From Actinoplanes philippinensis (GTDB taxonomy: Bacteria; Actinomycetota; Actinomycetes; Mycobacteriales; Micromonosporaceae), in contig NZ_FONV01000007.1 of assembly GCF_900113015.1 (NCBI RefSeq), forward strand, positions 310,001 through 374,000: DNA of 64,000 nt. Reading direction: 5' to 3'. Every line of letters starts with the position of its first letter. Position 1 is the first letter of the stretch. Positions 26,491 through 35,480 of the stretch are shown here, one piece after another. The notes under the pieces are model-generated. The model saw nothing but the letters and a program-made list of their open reading frames with translations, was not told the DNA's origin and ran no database searches. Position numbers and translations under genes: made by a program.

Positions 26491-28312
26491 GCCCCAGGAG
26501 AGCCATGGCGGGGGTCGGGCGCAGTGACCGGTGTGTGATCAGCCAGCTGCCGGCCAGCAGGATCACCGGCAGCAGGTAGGCGGCGCCCACCGCGGCCGCG
26601 AGGCCGGGCCGCAGCGCCTGCCGGGACGCCTCGTCGAGGGCGAGCATCACCGGCACTCCCCCGCCATCGCCCGGCAGGGCCCGCGTGACCAGGACACTGA
26701 GCGTGACCGCGGTGACGGCGCCCGCGAGCGCGTTCGACAGTTGCACGATCAGCGCGAGCAGCGTGGTGCCGCGAGGTGTCTCGGCGTGATCCAGGTCCCG
26801 CAGCGCGACCGTCATCGTCGGCATCAGCGTCGCCCCCGAACCGGCGCTGACCAGCACGGTCGCCGCCATGATCCACGGGTAGCCGGCGTCGGTGACCGTC
26901 GCCGCCAGGAGCAGGGCGCCGCCGAGGGTGCCGGCCGCGGTTCCGGTGAGCACGATCCGCCGGGCCGGGTACCGGTCGACGAGCCGGGTCGCGACCTGCG
27001 CCACCATGCCGACCGCGACCGCCGACGGCACCCCGATCACCCCGACGAGCGACGCCGGATCGCCCCGCACGCCCTGCACGAAGAGCGGCAGCACCGCCAT
27101 CGACCCGAAGTAGGCGGCCCCGAAGCAGATCAGCACCCCGGCGCCGGCCCGGACCGGCCGGTACCGTAGCAGCCGCAGATCGACGATCGGCTCGGCGATC
27201 CGGCGGGCCCTCCAGGCGAACCCGCCGAGCATCCCCAGCCCGGCAACGATCAGCACGAGCCCAGCCGCGAAGCCGGCGCTCTCCGGCCGGTCCACCAGCG
27301 TGGCGCCGAGAACCACCGTCACCGCACCGCCGGAGATCAGCACCAGGCCACCCCAGTCCGGCCGGCCGTCGGCGCCACGGTCGCGCACCCGCGACAGCGC
27401 CGAGAACCGGCCGGGCCGGAACCGGACCGCGCGGGACAGGACGGGACCCGGTTCCGCACCGGCCGGGCCGGGCGCGGGATCGCGGGACAGGACGGTGCCC
27501 GATGTTGCACCGGCCGGGCCTGTCGCGGGATCGCGGGGCAGGACGCGGGCGCAGACCAGGGCAGCGAGCAGGCCGAGAGGCACATTGAGCAGGAAGATCC
27601 AGCGCCAGGACGCGGTGTCGATCAGCCAGCCGGCCAGCAGGGGGCCCAGCACCGGGCCGATCACCAGCGGCAGGACGAGCAGGCTCATCAGGCGGCCGCG
27701 GGCCTCCCGTGGGGCCGCCCGCAAGCCGATGGCCTGGCCGACCGGGTTCAGCAGGCCGCCGCCGAGGCCCTGCATCACCCGGAAGACGGCCAGTGACGTC
27801 ACGTCCCCGGCGAGCCCGGTCGCTGCGGAGAACACGGTGAACACGAGCAGCGCCGCGAGGTAGACACGGCGGGCCCCGAACCGGCCCGAGAGCCACCCGG
27901 CCAGCGGGATCACCGCGACCAGGCCGAGCAGGTAGCCGGCGGTCGCCCACTGCGCGGCCGGCAGCGACGCGTGCAGGCCGGACACGATCGCGGCCAGGGC
28001 CACCGCGGTGACGGTCGTGTCGATCACGACCATCAGGCCGCCCAGGGCGAGCGCCAGTCCGATCGCTCGCACCCGCCGGTCCAGCGGCGCCCGGCGCGCC
28101 CCCGCGGCGCCGGGCACATCACCGGCAGACGAGACCGGGCCGGACGAAGAACCGGCGGGCAAGACCGGGCCGGACGAAGAACCGGCAGATGAGGCAGGGC
28201 CGGACGAAGAACCGGCAGACGAGACCGGGCCGGACGAAGAACCGGCGGACAAGACCGGGCCGGACGAAGAAGCGGCAGATGAGGCAGGGCCGGGCGGGGA
28301 GGCGGCGGTCAT
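26477..28312 (-). CDS. DHA2-family MFS drug-efflux transporter with repeated N-terminal tail
   Basis: The 611-residue product is a proton-driven exporter of the EmrB/QacA (14-helix) type: motif A-like LSGRFGARRVYLAALLVF, motif C GPVLGPLLAGWLIDTASWRW and ALGGLMVVIDTTVTAVALAA in helix 1. About 70 residues of SSSGPVSSAG-like decapeptide repeats precede helix 1, and a second Pro/Ala-rich insertion (about residues 285-330) lies in a central loop. Both are unusual for the family. ATG 28312 overlaps the stop of the FMN reductase gene (ATGA), so the two are one operon, next to a MerR regulator. Confidence 0.87.
   Translation of the reverse strand: MTAASPPGPASSAASSSGPVLSAGSSSGPVSSAGSSSGPASSAGSSSGPVLPAGSSSGPVSSAGDVPGAAGARRAPLDRRVRAIGLALALGGLMVVIDTTVTAVALAAIVSGLHASLPAAQWATAGYLLGLVAVIPLAGWLSGRFGARRVYLAALLVFTVFSAATGLAGDVTSLAVFRVMQGLGGGLLNPVGQAIGLRAAPREARGRLMSLLVLPLVIGPVLGPLLAGWLIDTASWRWIFLLNVPLGLLAALVCARVLPRDPATGPAGATSGTVLSRDPAPGPAGAEPGPVLSRAVRFRPGRFSALSRVRDRGADGRPDWGGLVLISGGAVTVVLGATLVDRPESAGFAAGLVLIVAGLGMLGGFAWRARRIAEPIVDLRLLRYRPVRAGAGVLICFGAAYFGSMAVLPLFVQGVRGDPASLVGVIGVPSAVAVGMVAQVATRLVDRYPARRIVLTGTAAGTLGGALLLAATVTDAGYPWIMAATVLVSAGSGATLMPTMTVALRDLDHAETPRGTTLLALIVQLSNALAGAVTAVTLSVLVTRALPGDGGGVPVMLALDEASRQALRPGLAAAVGAAYLLPVILLAGSWLITHRSLRPTPAMALLGPSAR
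28131..28300. repeat. 30-bp tandem repeat encoding the MFS N-terminal tail
   Basis: About 5.7 copies of a 30-bp unit containing GGGCCGGACGAAGAACCGGC (plus strand) encode SSSGPVSSAG-type decapeptides. The unit length keeps the reading frame. Confidence 0.9.
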
Positions 28313-28926
28313 CGGGCGTAGGGGCGTTCGGTTCGGGCGGTGCGTAGCAGGCCCGCCCACCAGGTGAGCTCGTGCAGCGCGGCGTCGAAGGCGTCGGTGA
28401 CGTCGGTGGGCGCGGTGTAGCCGGCGGGGCTGAGGTCGGCCCACGGGCGGGGCAGGCCGACGACCCTGCGGGTGGTGACGACGTGCAGCTCGGCCAGGAC
28501 GCCGCGCAGGTGCTCGGTGGCGAGCAGCCCGCCGTGCACGCCGTAGGACAGGACCGTGGCCGGTTTGAACATCCACTCCCGGTAGTGCCAGTCGATCAGG
28601 CGCTTCAGGCCGGCCGGGTAGCTGTGGTTGTACTCGGGCGTCACGAACAGGAACGCGTCGGCCGCCTCCAGCCGCGACGACACCGGTGTCCCGGCGCTGG
28701 CACCGGGCCGCAGCAGCTCGTCGGAGGGCAGCTCGGTCTCGGCGCAGTCGATCAGGTCGGCCTCGGCGCCGGGTGACGCGGCGGCCCGGAAGGCGGCCCA
28801 TTCGGCGAGGGTGCGGCCCATCCGGTGGTCACGGACGCTGGCGGCGATCACCGCGATGCGCAGCGGTTCGGCGGACGGGCCGCCGGTGGGGACGGTGGGC
28901 GGGTCGGCGTACGACGTCTCGGTCAT
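28309..28926 (-). CDS. NADPH-dependent FMN reductase-like flavoprotein
   Basis: The 205-residue product has the flavodoxin-like fold of the NADPH-dependent FMN reductase/azoreductase family: RIAVIAASVRDHRMGRTLAEW as phosphate-binding region and FVTPEYNHSYPAGLKRLIDW as the flavin-contact loop. It could reduce quinones or free flavins during redox stress. It overlaps the MFS efflux gene by 4 bp downstream and diverges from a MerR-type regulator with an operator between them. A detoxification role for the operon is inferred from this context. Confidence 0.87.
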   Translation of the reverse strand: MTETSYADPPTVPTGGPSAEPLRIAVIAASVRDHRMGRTLAEWAAFRAAASPGAEADLIDCAETELPSDELLRPGASAGTPVSSRLEAADAFLFVTPEYNHSYPAGLKRLIDWHYREWMFKPATVLSYGVHGGLLATEHLRGVLAELHVVTTRRVVGLPRPWADLSPAGYTAPTDVTDAFDAALHELTWWAGLLRTARTERPYAR

Positions 28927-28942
28927 GGGTTTCAGGCTCGGC

Positions 28943-28960
28943 CTTCAACATTGGTTGAAG
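28943..28960 (-). promoter_or_regulatory. MerR-type operator (7-4-7 dyad) between reductase and regulator
   Basis: CTTCAAC (28943-28949), ATTG, GTTGAAG (28954-28960) form a perfect dyad. On the minus strand a TTGACT -35 overlaps its edge, the arrangement used by MerR-family activators that untwist an overlong spacer. It lies 17 bp before the FMN reductase ATG. Confidence 0.75.
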
Positions 28961-28979
28961 TCAAGCGCATGATGGGGGC

Positions 28980-29348
28980 ATGACCGTTGAGACTTCCGGG
29001 GCTTACACGTTGACCGTCGGCGAGGTGGCCGCCGCCGGTGGGGTCGCCGCTTCGGCGGTGCGGTTCTACGAGCAGCACGGGGTGATCCACGCCGAGCGCA
29101 CCGCCGGTGACCAGCGCCGGTTCGACGACAGCGCGGCCTGCCGGATCCGGGTGGCCAAGGTCGCGCAGCGGGTCGGGCTCACCGTGCGGGAGATCGCGGA
29201 GATCTTCGACCGTCTGCCGGAGCAGCCGCGACCGGAGGATTGGGGCCAGGTCGCCGAGACGCTGATCCGGGAGGCCGAGGAGCGCACGGCCGCACTGCGC
29301 TCCTACCTTTCCCAGTTGCGCTCGGGAGGGCGTCTTTGTGAGATGTAG
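28980..29348 (+). CDS. MerR-family (SoxR-like) transcriptional regulator
   Basis: The 122-residue product has the MerR winged helix (LTVGEVAAAGGVAASAVRFY, EQHGVIHAERTAGDQRRFDD) and a dimerisation helix. The C terminus resembles SoxR in length, but the CxxCxC cluster that binds the redox iron-sulfur centre is missing; only the single Cys in GGRLCEM remains there. It probably controls the divergent reductase/efflux operon through the 28943-28960 dyad. The signal may therefore be a ligand or a single-thiol change, not iron-sulfur oxidation. Confidence 0.85.
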   Translation: MTVETSGAYTLTVGEVAAAGGVAASAVRFYEQHGVIHAERTAGDQRRFDDSAACRIRVAKVAQRVGLTVREIAEIFDRLPEQPRPEDWGQVAETLIREAEERTAALRSYLSQLRSGGRLCEM

Positions 29349-29384
29349 CGCGCGACTGCCGTACCGCTGAATGTGCTCTGAGGG

Positions 29385-29414
29385 TGCCGGCCTCGGCGTA
29401 GGCCGAGGCCGGCA
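29385..29414. terminator. Bidirectional terminator between MerR and protease genes
   Basis: TGCCGGCCTCGG (29385-29396) pairs perfectly with CCGAGGCCGGCA (29403-29414) around CGTAGG. The two flanking genes converge on it. Confidence 0.8.
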
Positions 29415-29419
29415 TGGTG

Positions 29420-31348
29420 TTACGGCTGGCTGCGCGGGCTGTCCGGAGCCAGGGTGTCGATGAACTCGTGCGGGCTGTGCAGGTCGGTGGTGCGCCGGGC
29501 CTGATCGGCCTCGGCCTTGCGGGTGGCGGCCAGGCCGGCCGCGTCGACGCCGGGGACCGAGGCGACCGTGTAGTAGGCCTTTTCGGACAGGGCGTACGCG
29601 GCGCGGTAGTCATGGGCGGCGAACGCCTTGGACGCGCCGCCGAGCAGGACGTCGGCGGCCTTGAGCGCGAGCTTGCCCTTGCCGGCCGGGACCTTGGCGG
29701 CCAGCCGGTTCGCGGCCTCCCAGTAGGCGGCGGTGAGGAACCGGTCGCTGTTGTCCCGGTCGAACTGGCTGAAGTCCCAGTTGACGTCGATGTAGCTCAT
29801 CATCGAGTTGTTCTCGTCGCCGGCGTTGGCGAAGTAGAACTCGTTACCGGGGCCGTAGTCCACACCGGTGGCGCTGTCGTAGCCGTCGTGCGGGTGGCTC
29901 ATGCCCAGGTGGTGGCCGACCTCGTGGATCTGTGTGGTGGTCAGGCCGTACCCGGCGGCGACCACCTCCGGCGAGACGAACGAGAACACGTAGCTCTGGG
30001 TGCCGGTGACGTAGTCGTCGTCGGCGACACCGAGGCCCGGCGTCGGGACGCCCTCGCCGACGGCGTAGTTGAACAGCGGGATCTCGTAGTCGACCTTGCC
30101 CTGATCGTCGAGGGCGCGGGCCAGGTTCTCCTTGTTGTACAGGTACAGGTTGGCGAACGCCGGGAAGCCGGTCTCCGGGTAGCAGGACTCCTCGGTGACG
30201 ACCGCGCCCAGGTAGCAGGCCTCGGCCTTGGCGTCGTACGGCAGATCCTGCGTGTCGTAGGAGAACTTGTTGCGCCAGCGCAGCTCGGACAGCTCGGCCT
30301 TGAGCAGCGACGGGGTGGTGTACGCCTCGGACGCGTTGACACCGGGCCAGCCCTCGTACGTGTTGTCGTCGATGTTCAGCGTCTTCGGCGGCTCGGCCGA
30401 GGGCAGCTCCACGGGGTAGAGCGGCGACGACGTGAACAGCAGGTTCAGCGCCACGTAGCGGGTGATCTTGCCGAGGTCGCCGGCGAGCGCCGACGGGGCA
30501 CGGTAGCCGCCCGCGGTGTACTCCCAGGTCGGCGGCATCCGGTAGTCCTCGACGCCGTCGCCGTCGAGGTCACGGTTGTCGACGTCGTAGTTGCTGGTCC
30601 ACGACTCGGGACCGGCCGACAAGTCGTGGAACCAGACGCGGCGGGTGCTGCCGAGGCCGGTCTCCTCGTCGTCGGCGGTCGTGCCGCCCCAGGCGATGAT
30701 CTTGCGGCTGGCCCGGTTGGCGCCGAAGTCGTAGCCGGTGTCCGGGTCCGGCTCGCCGATCTTCGTGTAGACGTGGTGCTTGAAGTCGGCCCGGCCGTAC
30801 CAGTTGATGAAGAAGACCGTGTTGCGGCGCGTGTCCACGCCGGCCGGCGCGTTGAAGGCCAGCCACTTCTCCACGCTCGGCGCGTCGATGAAGTTGTTGT
30901 TCGCGATGTCCAGGACGTTGTTCTCCTGGTCGTTGTACGCCTGCTGGAACGTCGTCAGGTCGGCCGGCTTCGCGAGCTTGGTCAGCTGGCGGAAGAACCT
31001 GTCCTCGTACTTCCGGTCGGCGTAGGTGAGCTTGTAGTCGTACTTGTAGGTGATGCCGAGCTTCTCGGTGACGCCGTAGTTGAGGCGGGACCGGACCACC
31101 GGCTCGTATCCGCCGGCCAGCTCGCCGAGGAACGCCTTCTTCCCCACCTGCTGCGGCTCGTAGCCGATGAACACCACGTTGACCGGCACCTTCTCGACGA
31201 GGCGCGGCTGGCCGCCCGGCTTCAGATAGCCGTACGACGACCCGGCGGCCGCGGCGGATCCGGCGGGTCCCACCGAGGCTCCGACCAGGACCGCGACGGC
31301 CGCCACGGTGAAAGATCTTCTCCATCCCATGTGGTGACACGCTGCCAT
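29420..31348 (-). CDS. Secreted zinc metalloprotease (metzincin-like)
   Basis: The product of about 642 residues begins with a signal peptide (RRSFTVAAVAVLVGASVG to AAA). The zinc site TTTQIHEVGHHLGMSHPHDG, near residue 505, fits HExxHxxGxxH, and the later SMMSYIDVNW resembles the metzincin Met-turn. The N-terminal part (VEKVPVNVVFIGYEPQQV) and the long middle region are of unknown fold to me. It would act outside the cell; the substrate is unknown. ATG 31348 and ATG 31330 are both possible starts, and neither has a clear ribosome site. It diverges from the ABC exporter genes with a 54-bp gap. Confidence 0.75.
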   Translation of the reverse strand: MAACHHMGWRRSFTVAAVAVLVGASVGPAGSAAAAGSSYGYLKPGGQPRLVEKVPVNVVFIGYEPQQVGKKAFLGELAGGYEPVVRSRLNYGVTEKLGITYKYDYKLTYADRKYEDRFFRQLTKLAKPADLTTFQQAYNDQENNVLDIANNNFIDAPSVEKWLAFNAPAGVDTRRNTVFFINWYGRADFKHHVYTKIGEPDPDTGYDFGANRASRKIIAWGGTTADDEETGLGSTRRVWFHDLSAGPESWTSNYDVDNRDLDGDGVEDYRMPPTWEYTAGGYRAPSALAGDLGKITRYVALNLLFTSSPLYPVELPSAEPPKTLNIDDNTYEGWPGVNASEAYTTPSLLKAELSELRWRNKFSYDTQDLPYDAKAEACYLGAVVTEESCYPETGFPAFANLYLYNKENLARALDDQGKVDYEIPLFNYAVGEGVPTPGLGVADDDYVTGTQSYVFSFVSPEVVAAGYGLTTTQIHEVGHHLGMSHPHDGYDSATGVDYGPGNEFYFANAGDENNSMMSYIDVNWDFSQFDRDNSDRFLTAAYWEAANRLAAKVPAGKGKLALKAADVLLGGASKAFAAHDYRAAYALSEKAYYTVASVPGVDAAGLAATRKAEADQARRTTDLHSPHEFIDTLAPDSPRSQP

Positions 31349-31402
31349 CAACGCAGGCCGATGGGAACCCCCGTCGATGCGACTTTGACTATCCTGTCGC
31401 GC

Positions 31403-32161
31403 ATGTCATCGCCTGCACTCCGGATTCGACGACTCCGCAAGACCTTCGGAAGCTTCCGGGCGGTGGACAACCTGGACCTCACCGTGGCGCCGGGCACCTT
31501 CCACGGCATCGTCGGGCCCAACGGCGCGGGCAAGTCGACCACCATCGGCATGGCCGTCGGCCTGGTCGTCCCGGACGCCGGGGCGATCAGCGTCCTCGGC
31601 CACGACGCGATCCGCGACCGGGCGTCGGCACGGGCCGTCACCGGGGTCCTGCCCGACGGCCTCGACCTGCCGGAACGGCTCACCGGCGCGGAGCTCCTGC
31701 GGTACAGCGCCGGCCTGCGCGGACTGTCGCGTGCCGCCGCTGCCGAACGGGCCGGCGAGCTCATCGAGGTCCTCGGCATCACCAAGGCTGCCGCCACCCC
31801 GCTCGCCGACTGCTCCACCGGCAACCGCAAGAAGGTCGGTCTCGCCCAGGCGCTGCTGCACGCGCCCCGGCTGCTGGTGCTCGACGAGCCGTTCGAGGCC
31901 GTCGACCCGGTGTCCGCGGCGAGCATCCGGCGGGTGCTGCGGCGGTTCGTCGACGGCGGCGGCACCGTCGTACTGTCCACCCACTCGATGCTGCTGGTCG
32001 AGCAGATGTGCGACGACGTGACAGTCATCCACCAGGGCCGGGTCGTCGCGGCGGGCGCCGTCGCCGAGGTCGCCGGCGGCATCCCCCTGGAGGACCGGTT
32101 CGTCGAGCTCGTCGGCGCCGAGACCGGTGGCGGCGACGGCCTGGCGTGGCTCGTCCGATGA
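31403..32161 (+). CDS. ABC transporter ATP-binding protein
   Basis: The 252-residue ATPase has Walker A GPNGAGKSTT (about residue 39), the signature region written CSTGNRKKVGLAQ in place of LSGGQ, Walker B RLLVLDEPFEAVD and the H-loop in VLSTHSML. The relaxed signature is typical of exporters with non-standard permeases. ATG 31403 lacks a strong ribosome site, and the mRNA leader may be short. Its last codons overlap the permease start (ATGA). The exported substrate is unknown. Confidence 0.88.
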   Translation: MSSPALRIRRLRKTFGSFRAVDNLDLTVAPGTFHGIVGPNGAGKSTTIGMAVGLVVPDAGAISVLGHDAIRDRASARAVTGVLPDGLDLPERLTGAELLRYSAGLRGLSRAAAAERAGELIEVLGITKAAATPLADCSTGNRKKVGLAQALLHAPRLLVLDEPFEAVDPVSAASIRRVLRRFVDGGGTVVLSTHSMLLVEQMCDDVTVIHQGRVVAAGAVAEVAGGIPLEDRFVELVGAETGGGDGLAWLVR

Positions 32162-33984
32162 GCGCCGTTCTCACTCCGGCGCGGATGCGGGCCACCATGT
32201 TCCAGCGCTCGCTGCGCGAGCATCCCGGTCCGGCGGTGGCCGCGCTCACCGGTCTGCTCACGGCCGGGTGGCTCATCAGATATGGGGTGTACGGGAACCC
32301 GCACACCCTGTCCATCCTGGCCGGGACCTGGGTGCTCGGGTGGATCGTGCTGCCGCTCATGCTCGGTGGGGGCCGCGGCCGGGTCCGCCCGTCGCATCTG
32401 CGCCTGGAGCCGGTCGGCAGTGTCCCCGCCGCGGCCGGCCTGCTGCTCGCCTCGGCCGTCGGCATCGGGCCGCTGGTGTCGCTGGTCGCGCTCGCGTCCT
32501 TGCCGGTGCACGCCGCCCGCTACGGGTTCCGGGGTGTGCTGGCCGCCGGGGCCGGGGCGCTGCTGCTGTGGCTGACCGGTCTGATCGGTTCGGCGTTCGC
32601 CCTCGAGACCATCGGGCACGCGGGCGGCCCGGTCGGCGCGATCCTCACCGGCGTGTTCACCGGCGCCGTGATGGGTGTCCTGGGATCGGTGTGGGCGGTC
32701 GCCTCGTGGATCACGGCGCTGCTCGCGGGGCCGCCGCCACACGTCGTGCGGTGGCTGCCGTGGTTCCCGGGAAGCTGGCCCCTGTCCGCTGCCACCGGTT
32801 CCCCGCTCCGCACGGCGGCGTTGCTCGGTGGTCTTGTCGCGATCGTCGTGGGGTTCGCGCTGGCGTACCTCCTGCTGGTCCGCCGTTCCCTGGTGACCGG
32901 CGCGTCCTGGCGTCCCCGTCGTGCCCCGGTCTCGCCCACGCCATCCCCCTCGCCCTCGCCCGCTCGGACCGGGGGACGGCGGCTCGCCGGCGGCTGGTGG
33001 GGGCCGGGTCCGGTGTGGGCGGTCACCGGCCGGGAGCTGCGCACGTGGGGGCGGCACCCGCTCCGGTTGCAGTACCTGGCGTTCGCCGTCATCTACGGCG
33101 CCCTGCTGGCCGGGCTGCCGATGGTCGCGGACGCGAACCTGCTGGTCCCGTGGGCCGGTGTCTTCACCGCGTTGTGGGCCGCCGCGATGTCGGCCGGCCT
33201 GGTCGGGCTGGACGGCACCGCGTTGTGGATGCCGTTCACCACTCCGGACGGCGAACGGGCCGAGGTCCGCGGACGGGCACTCGCCTGGCTGCTGCTGGTC
33301 GCGCCGATCGCGCTGGCGCTCACCGTCGCCGGGATCCTGCTGACGCCGGAGGTCGACCCGCTGCCCGCGATCGCGGTGCTGCCGGCGGTGCTGGGAGCGG
33401 GCGCGACCGTACCCGTGTGGGTGTCGTTGTTGCGGGTCCGCCCCGTGCCCGACCCGCGGCATCCGACGTCCGCGGACAACCCGACCGACATCATCAGCGT
33501 GCTGGTCGCCTCCGCCGCCGGCCTGCTCGCCGCGGCCGCACCGATGGCCCTGATCATCTGGGGTCCGGACGGCCTGCGGTGGCCGGCCCCGGTGCTGGGC
33601 CTCGCCGCCGGCGCCGCGATGTGGGCCGGCGGCGCCTGGCTGGCCGACGATCGGCTGGCCACCCGCGGCGCCGAGGTGCTGACCGCGGCCGGCCGGCGGA
33701 CCCGTCCCCCGGAGACCCCGATCCCGCTGACGTGGGACGCCGCCTGGTACCGCGAGAACCGGGCCACCGCCTGGGCCCTGATCCTGCTGATGGCCGGCTG
33801 GATCCCGGTGATTCCGCAAGGCCTGATGGTGCTGGTCCTCGACATCCGGGGCGGCTGGATCGTGGCATCCCACTTCACCGGCGCCACCCGAACCGGAACC
33901 GCGGTCGCGATGGTCGCCCTCGGCGGCGCCGTCCTGCTGACCGGCCTGGTCCTCTGGGGCCGCCGCCCCCGGCCCACCGCCTAG
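32158..33984 (+). CDS. ABC transporter permease, large multi-span membrane protein
   Basis: The 608-residue product is very hydrophobic with about 12 predicted membrane segments (for example AAAGLLLASAVGIGPLVSLV, WTWDAA-like loops and a C-terminal TAVAMVALGGAVLLTGLVLW). A Pro/Ser-rich cytoplasmic stretch (PTPSPSPSPARTGG, about residue 265) joins two halves. It overlaps the ATPase gene by 4 bp and is its transport partner. The family has no well-defined substrate. Confidence 0.82.
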   Translation: MSAVLTPARMRATMFQRSLREHPGPAVAALTGLLTAGWLIRYGVYGNPHTLSILAGTWVLGWIVLPLMLGGGRGRVRPSHLRLEPVGSVPAAAGLLLASAVGIGPLVSLVALASLPVHAARYGFRGVLAAGAGALLLWLTGLIGSAFALETIGHAGGPVGAILTGVFTGAVMGVLGSVWAVASWITALLAGPPPHVVRWLPWFPGSWPLSAATGSPLRTAALLGGLVAIVVGFALAYLLLVRRSLVTGASWRPRRAPVSPTPSPSPSPARTGGRRLAGGWWGPGPVWAVTGRELRTWGRHPLRLQYLAFAVIYGALLAGLPMVADANLLVPWAGVFTALWAAAMSAGLVGLDGTALWMPFTTPDGERAEVRGRALAWLLLVAPIALALTVAGILLTPEVDPLPAIAVLPAVLGAGATVPVWVSLLRVRPVPDPRHPTSADNPTDIISVLVASAAGLLAAAAPMALIIWGPDGLRWPAPVLGLAAGAAMWAGGAWLADDRLATRGAEVLTAAGRRTRPPETPIPLTWDAAWYRENRATAWALILLMAGWIPVIPQGLMVLVLDIRGGWIVASHFTGATRTGTAVAMVALGGAVLLTGLVLWGRRPRPTA

Positions 33985-34010
33985 AAACCGACGGCGCCCG
34001 TCCGCTACGA

Positions 34011-34040
34011 CAGGCCGGACCGGAATCCTGATCCGGCCTG
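34011..34040. terminator. Bidirectional terminator between ABC permease and mycothiol-type enzyme genes
   Basis: CAGGCCGGA (34011-34019) pairs perfectly with TCCGGCCTG (34032-34040). It lies between two convergent genes. Confidence 0.7.
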
Positions 34041-34098
34041 GACGGTGGACGCCGGGCGCGATGGACGCCCTTCACCACCGGTGGATCGAGACCGCATT

Positions 34099-34743
34099 TC
34101 AGGAGGGTGGGGGCGGGGTGCGGCGGGCGGCCAGGATCTCGGCGCCCGGGCCCGTCAGCCGGGGCAGGGCGATCAGGCGGCCGGTCGCGACCAGCAGCAG
34201 GGCCGCGATCGGGCCGCGCGCCTCGGGGCCCTCGCCGTGGGACCACGTCACATCGGTCGCGGTCAGCCGTACGCCGGAGGTGGCCCGGACCGACGGAGGC
34301 GGTGGCGGGAATCGCATGGTGAGCACGCGGCGGGTGGCTGCGGCGGCCGCCTCCGGCGGCATCGGATGATCCAGACCGAGGGGTACGGCGATGTCCTGCC
34401 CGTGGACCAGCAGGTCGATGAGCGTCTCCATCGGGGTGACGCCGATGTTGTGACGGCGCAGGGCGGCGGTGTCGCGGATGTTCGTGACGAGCTGCTCCGG
34501 GCTCCACGCGGTGGCCCGGCGGCGTGCCGCGTCCTGAATGGTGGCGTCCATGCCGCCGCGCCAGTGCCGCAGCATGCCGGCCAGCTCGCGGAACCCGATC
34601 TGCTGCAGGGTGAGGTGGCCGGCGACGTCGCGGACCGTCCACCCCGCGCAGAGCGACGGCTGGTCCCACTGGTCGTCACGCAGCGAGTCGAGCATTGCGG
34701 CGACGGCGATCCGCTGCCGGTGGATCTCGGGCCAGGGATTCAT
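34099..34743 (-). CDS. Maleylpyruvate isomerase/mycothiol-dependent (DinB-like) family protein
   Basis: The 214-residue product matches the actinobacterial TIGR03083-like group with an N-terminal MDMPI/DinB-type helical bundle: EIHRQRIAVAAMLDSLRDDQ, PSLCAGWTVRDVAGHLTLQQ and DLLVHGQDIAVPLG. In characterised members His residues in such helices bind a metal used with mycothiol. The C-terminal part (RLTATDVTWSHGEGPEARG, PIAALLLVATGR) is usual for the family. ATG 34743 follows GAGGTGA. The substrate is unknown. Confidence 0.82.
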   Translation of the reverse strand: MNPWPEIHRQRIAVAAMLDSLRDDQWDQPSLCAGWTVRDVAGHLTLQQIGFRELAGMLRHWRGGMDATIQDAARRRATAWSPEQLVTNIRDTAALRRHNIGVTPMETLIDLLVHGQDIAVPLGLDHPMPPEAAAAATRRVLTMRFPPPPPSVRATSGVRLTATDVTWSHGEGPEARGPIAALLLVATGRLIALPRLTGPGAEILAARRTPPPPS

Positions 34744-34970
34744 GTCCGTCACCTCTTCGATTGGCTGGCTCCGGCGTGCCGGGACAGCTCCGGGAGCCGG
34801 CCGGACACTCAGTGGACGGGGGCGCCCAGCACGGCGGTGGTCAGGGCCCGGAACTGGGCGGACGGGTCGGCTGGGCGGTGTCGCTGGTGCCCGGCGGGGG
34901 CGGATCGCCGGAGACGGCGGAGAGCCGCGCCGCTGACGGAGCGGCCCCCAGCCCGGCCGGGACCGCCGGT

Positions 34971-35390
34971 TCAGCTCTTGCGCTGGCCGTGGCCGCCGTA
35001 GTCGTCGCCACCCTGCGCGTAGTCGTTGTGGCCGCCACCGGAGAAGCCGCCGCCGTAGGACCCGCCCTTGCCGTGCTTGCCGCCGTGGTGGTGGTCCCAG
35101 CCGTAGTAGACCTTGAGCGCCCAGTCCCCACTGTGGAACCCGCGGTAGACCTTGAAGCAGCTGTACCGTTCCCACCGGTTCTTCCACTGGCCGATCCGGC
35201 CGATCCGGTGGCAGGTCTGCGGGCTGTTGTAGAAGCCGTAGATCCGGTCGCGGCGCTGGTGGTCCTTCTGCTGGGTGGCGGCGGGCCGGGCGCCGGGCGC
35301 CGATGACGCGGTCGCGGGGCCGGCGGCGACCGTCACGCCGGCGGTGACGGCGACGCCGGTCATGACGAGCGCGCGGGTCATCTTGTTCAT
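34971..35390 (-). CDS. Small secreted protein with Gly/His-rich tail
   Basis: The 139-residue product has a signal peptide (MNKMTRALVMTGVAVTAGVT to ASS), a compact middle region with two cysteines (YNSPQTCHRIGRIGQWKNRW, YSCFKVYRGFHSGDW) and a Gly/His/Asp-rich tail (KHGKGGSYGGGF). The two cysteines may form a disulfide. The tail could bind metal or be disordered. I recall similar short secreted proteins in actinomycetes, without known function. It stands alone between convergent and co-oriented genes. Confidence 0.7.
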   Translation of the reverse strand: MNKMTRALVMTGVAVTAGVTVAAGPATASSAPGARPAATQQKDHQRRDRIYGFYNSPQTCHRIGRIGQWKNRWERYSCFKVYRGFHSGDWALKVYYGWDHHHGGKHGKGGSYGGGFSGGGHNDYAQGGDDYGGHGQRKS

Positions 35391-35480
35391 ACGATCACCG
35401 ATTCCATAAGAAAGGGTAATTTCTGGACAAGATGGATCGTAGAAACGAGGCGACCCCGGACCGCCGGAGACGCGCGCCCC

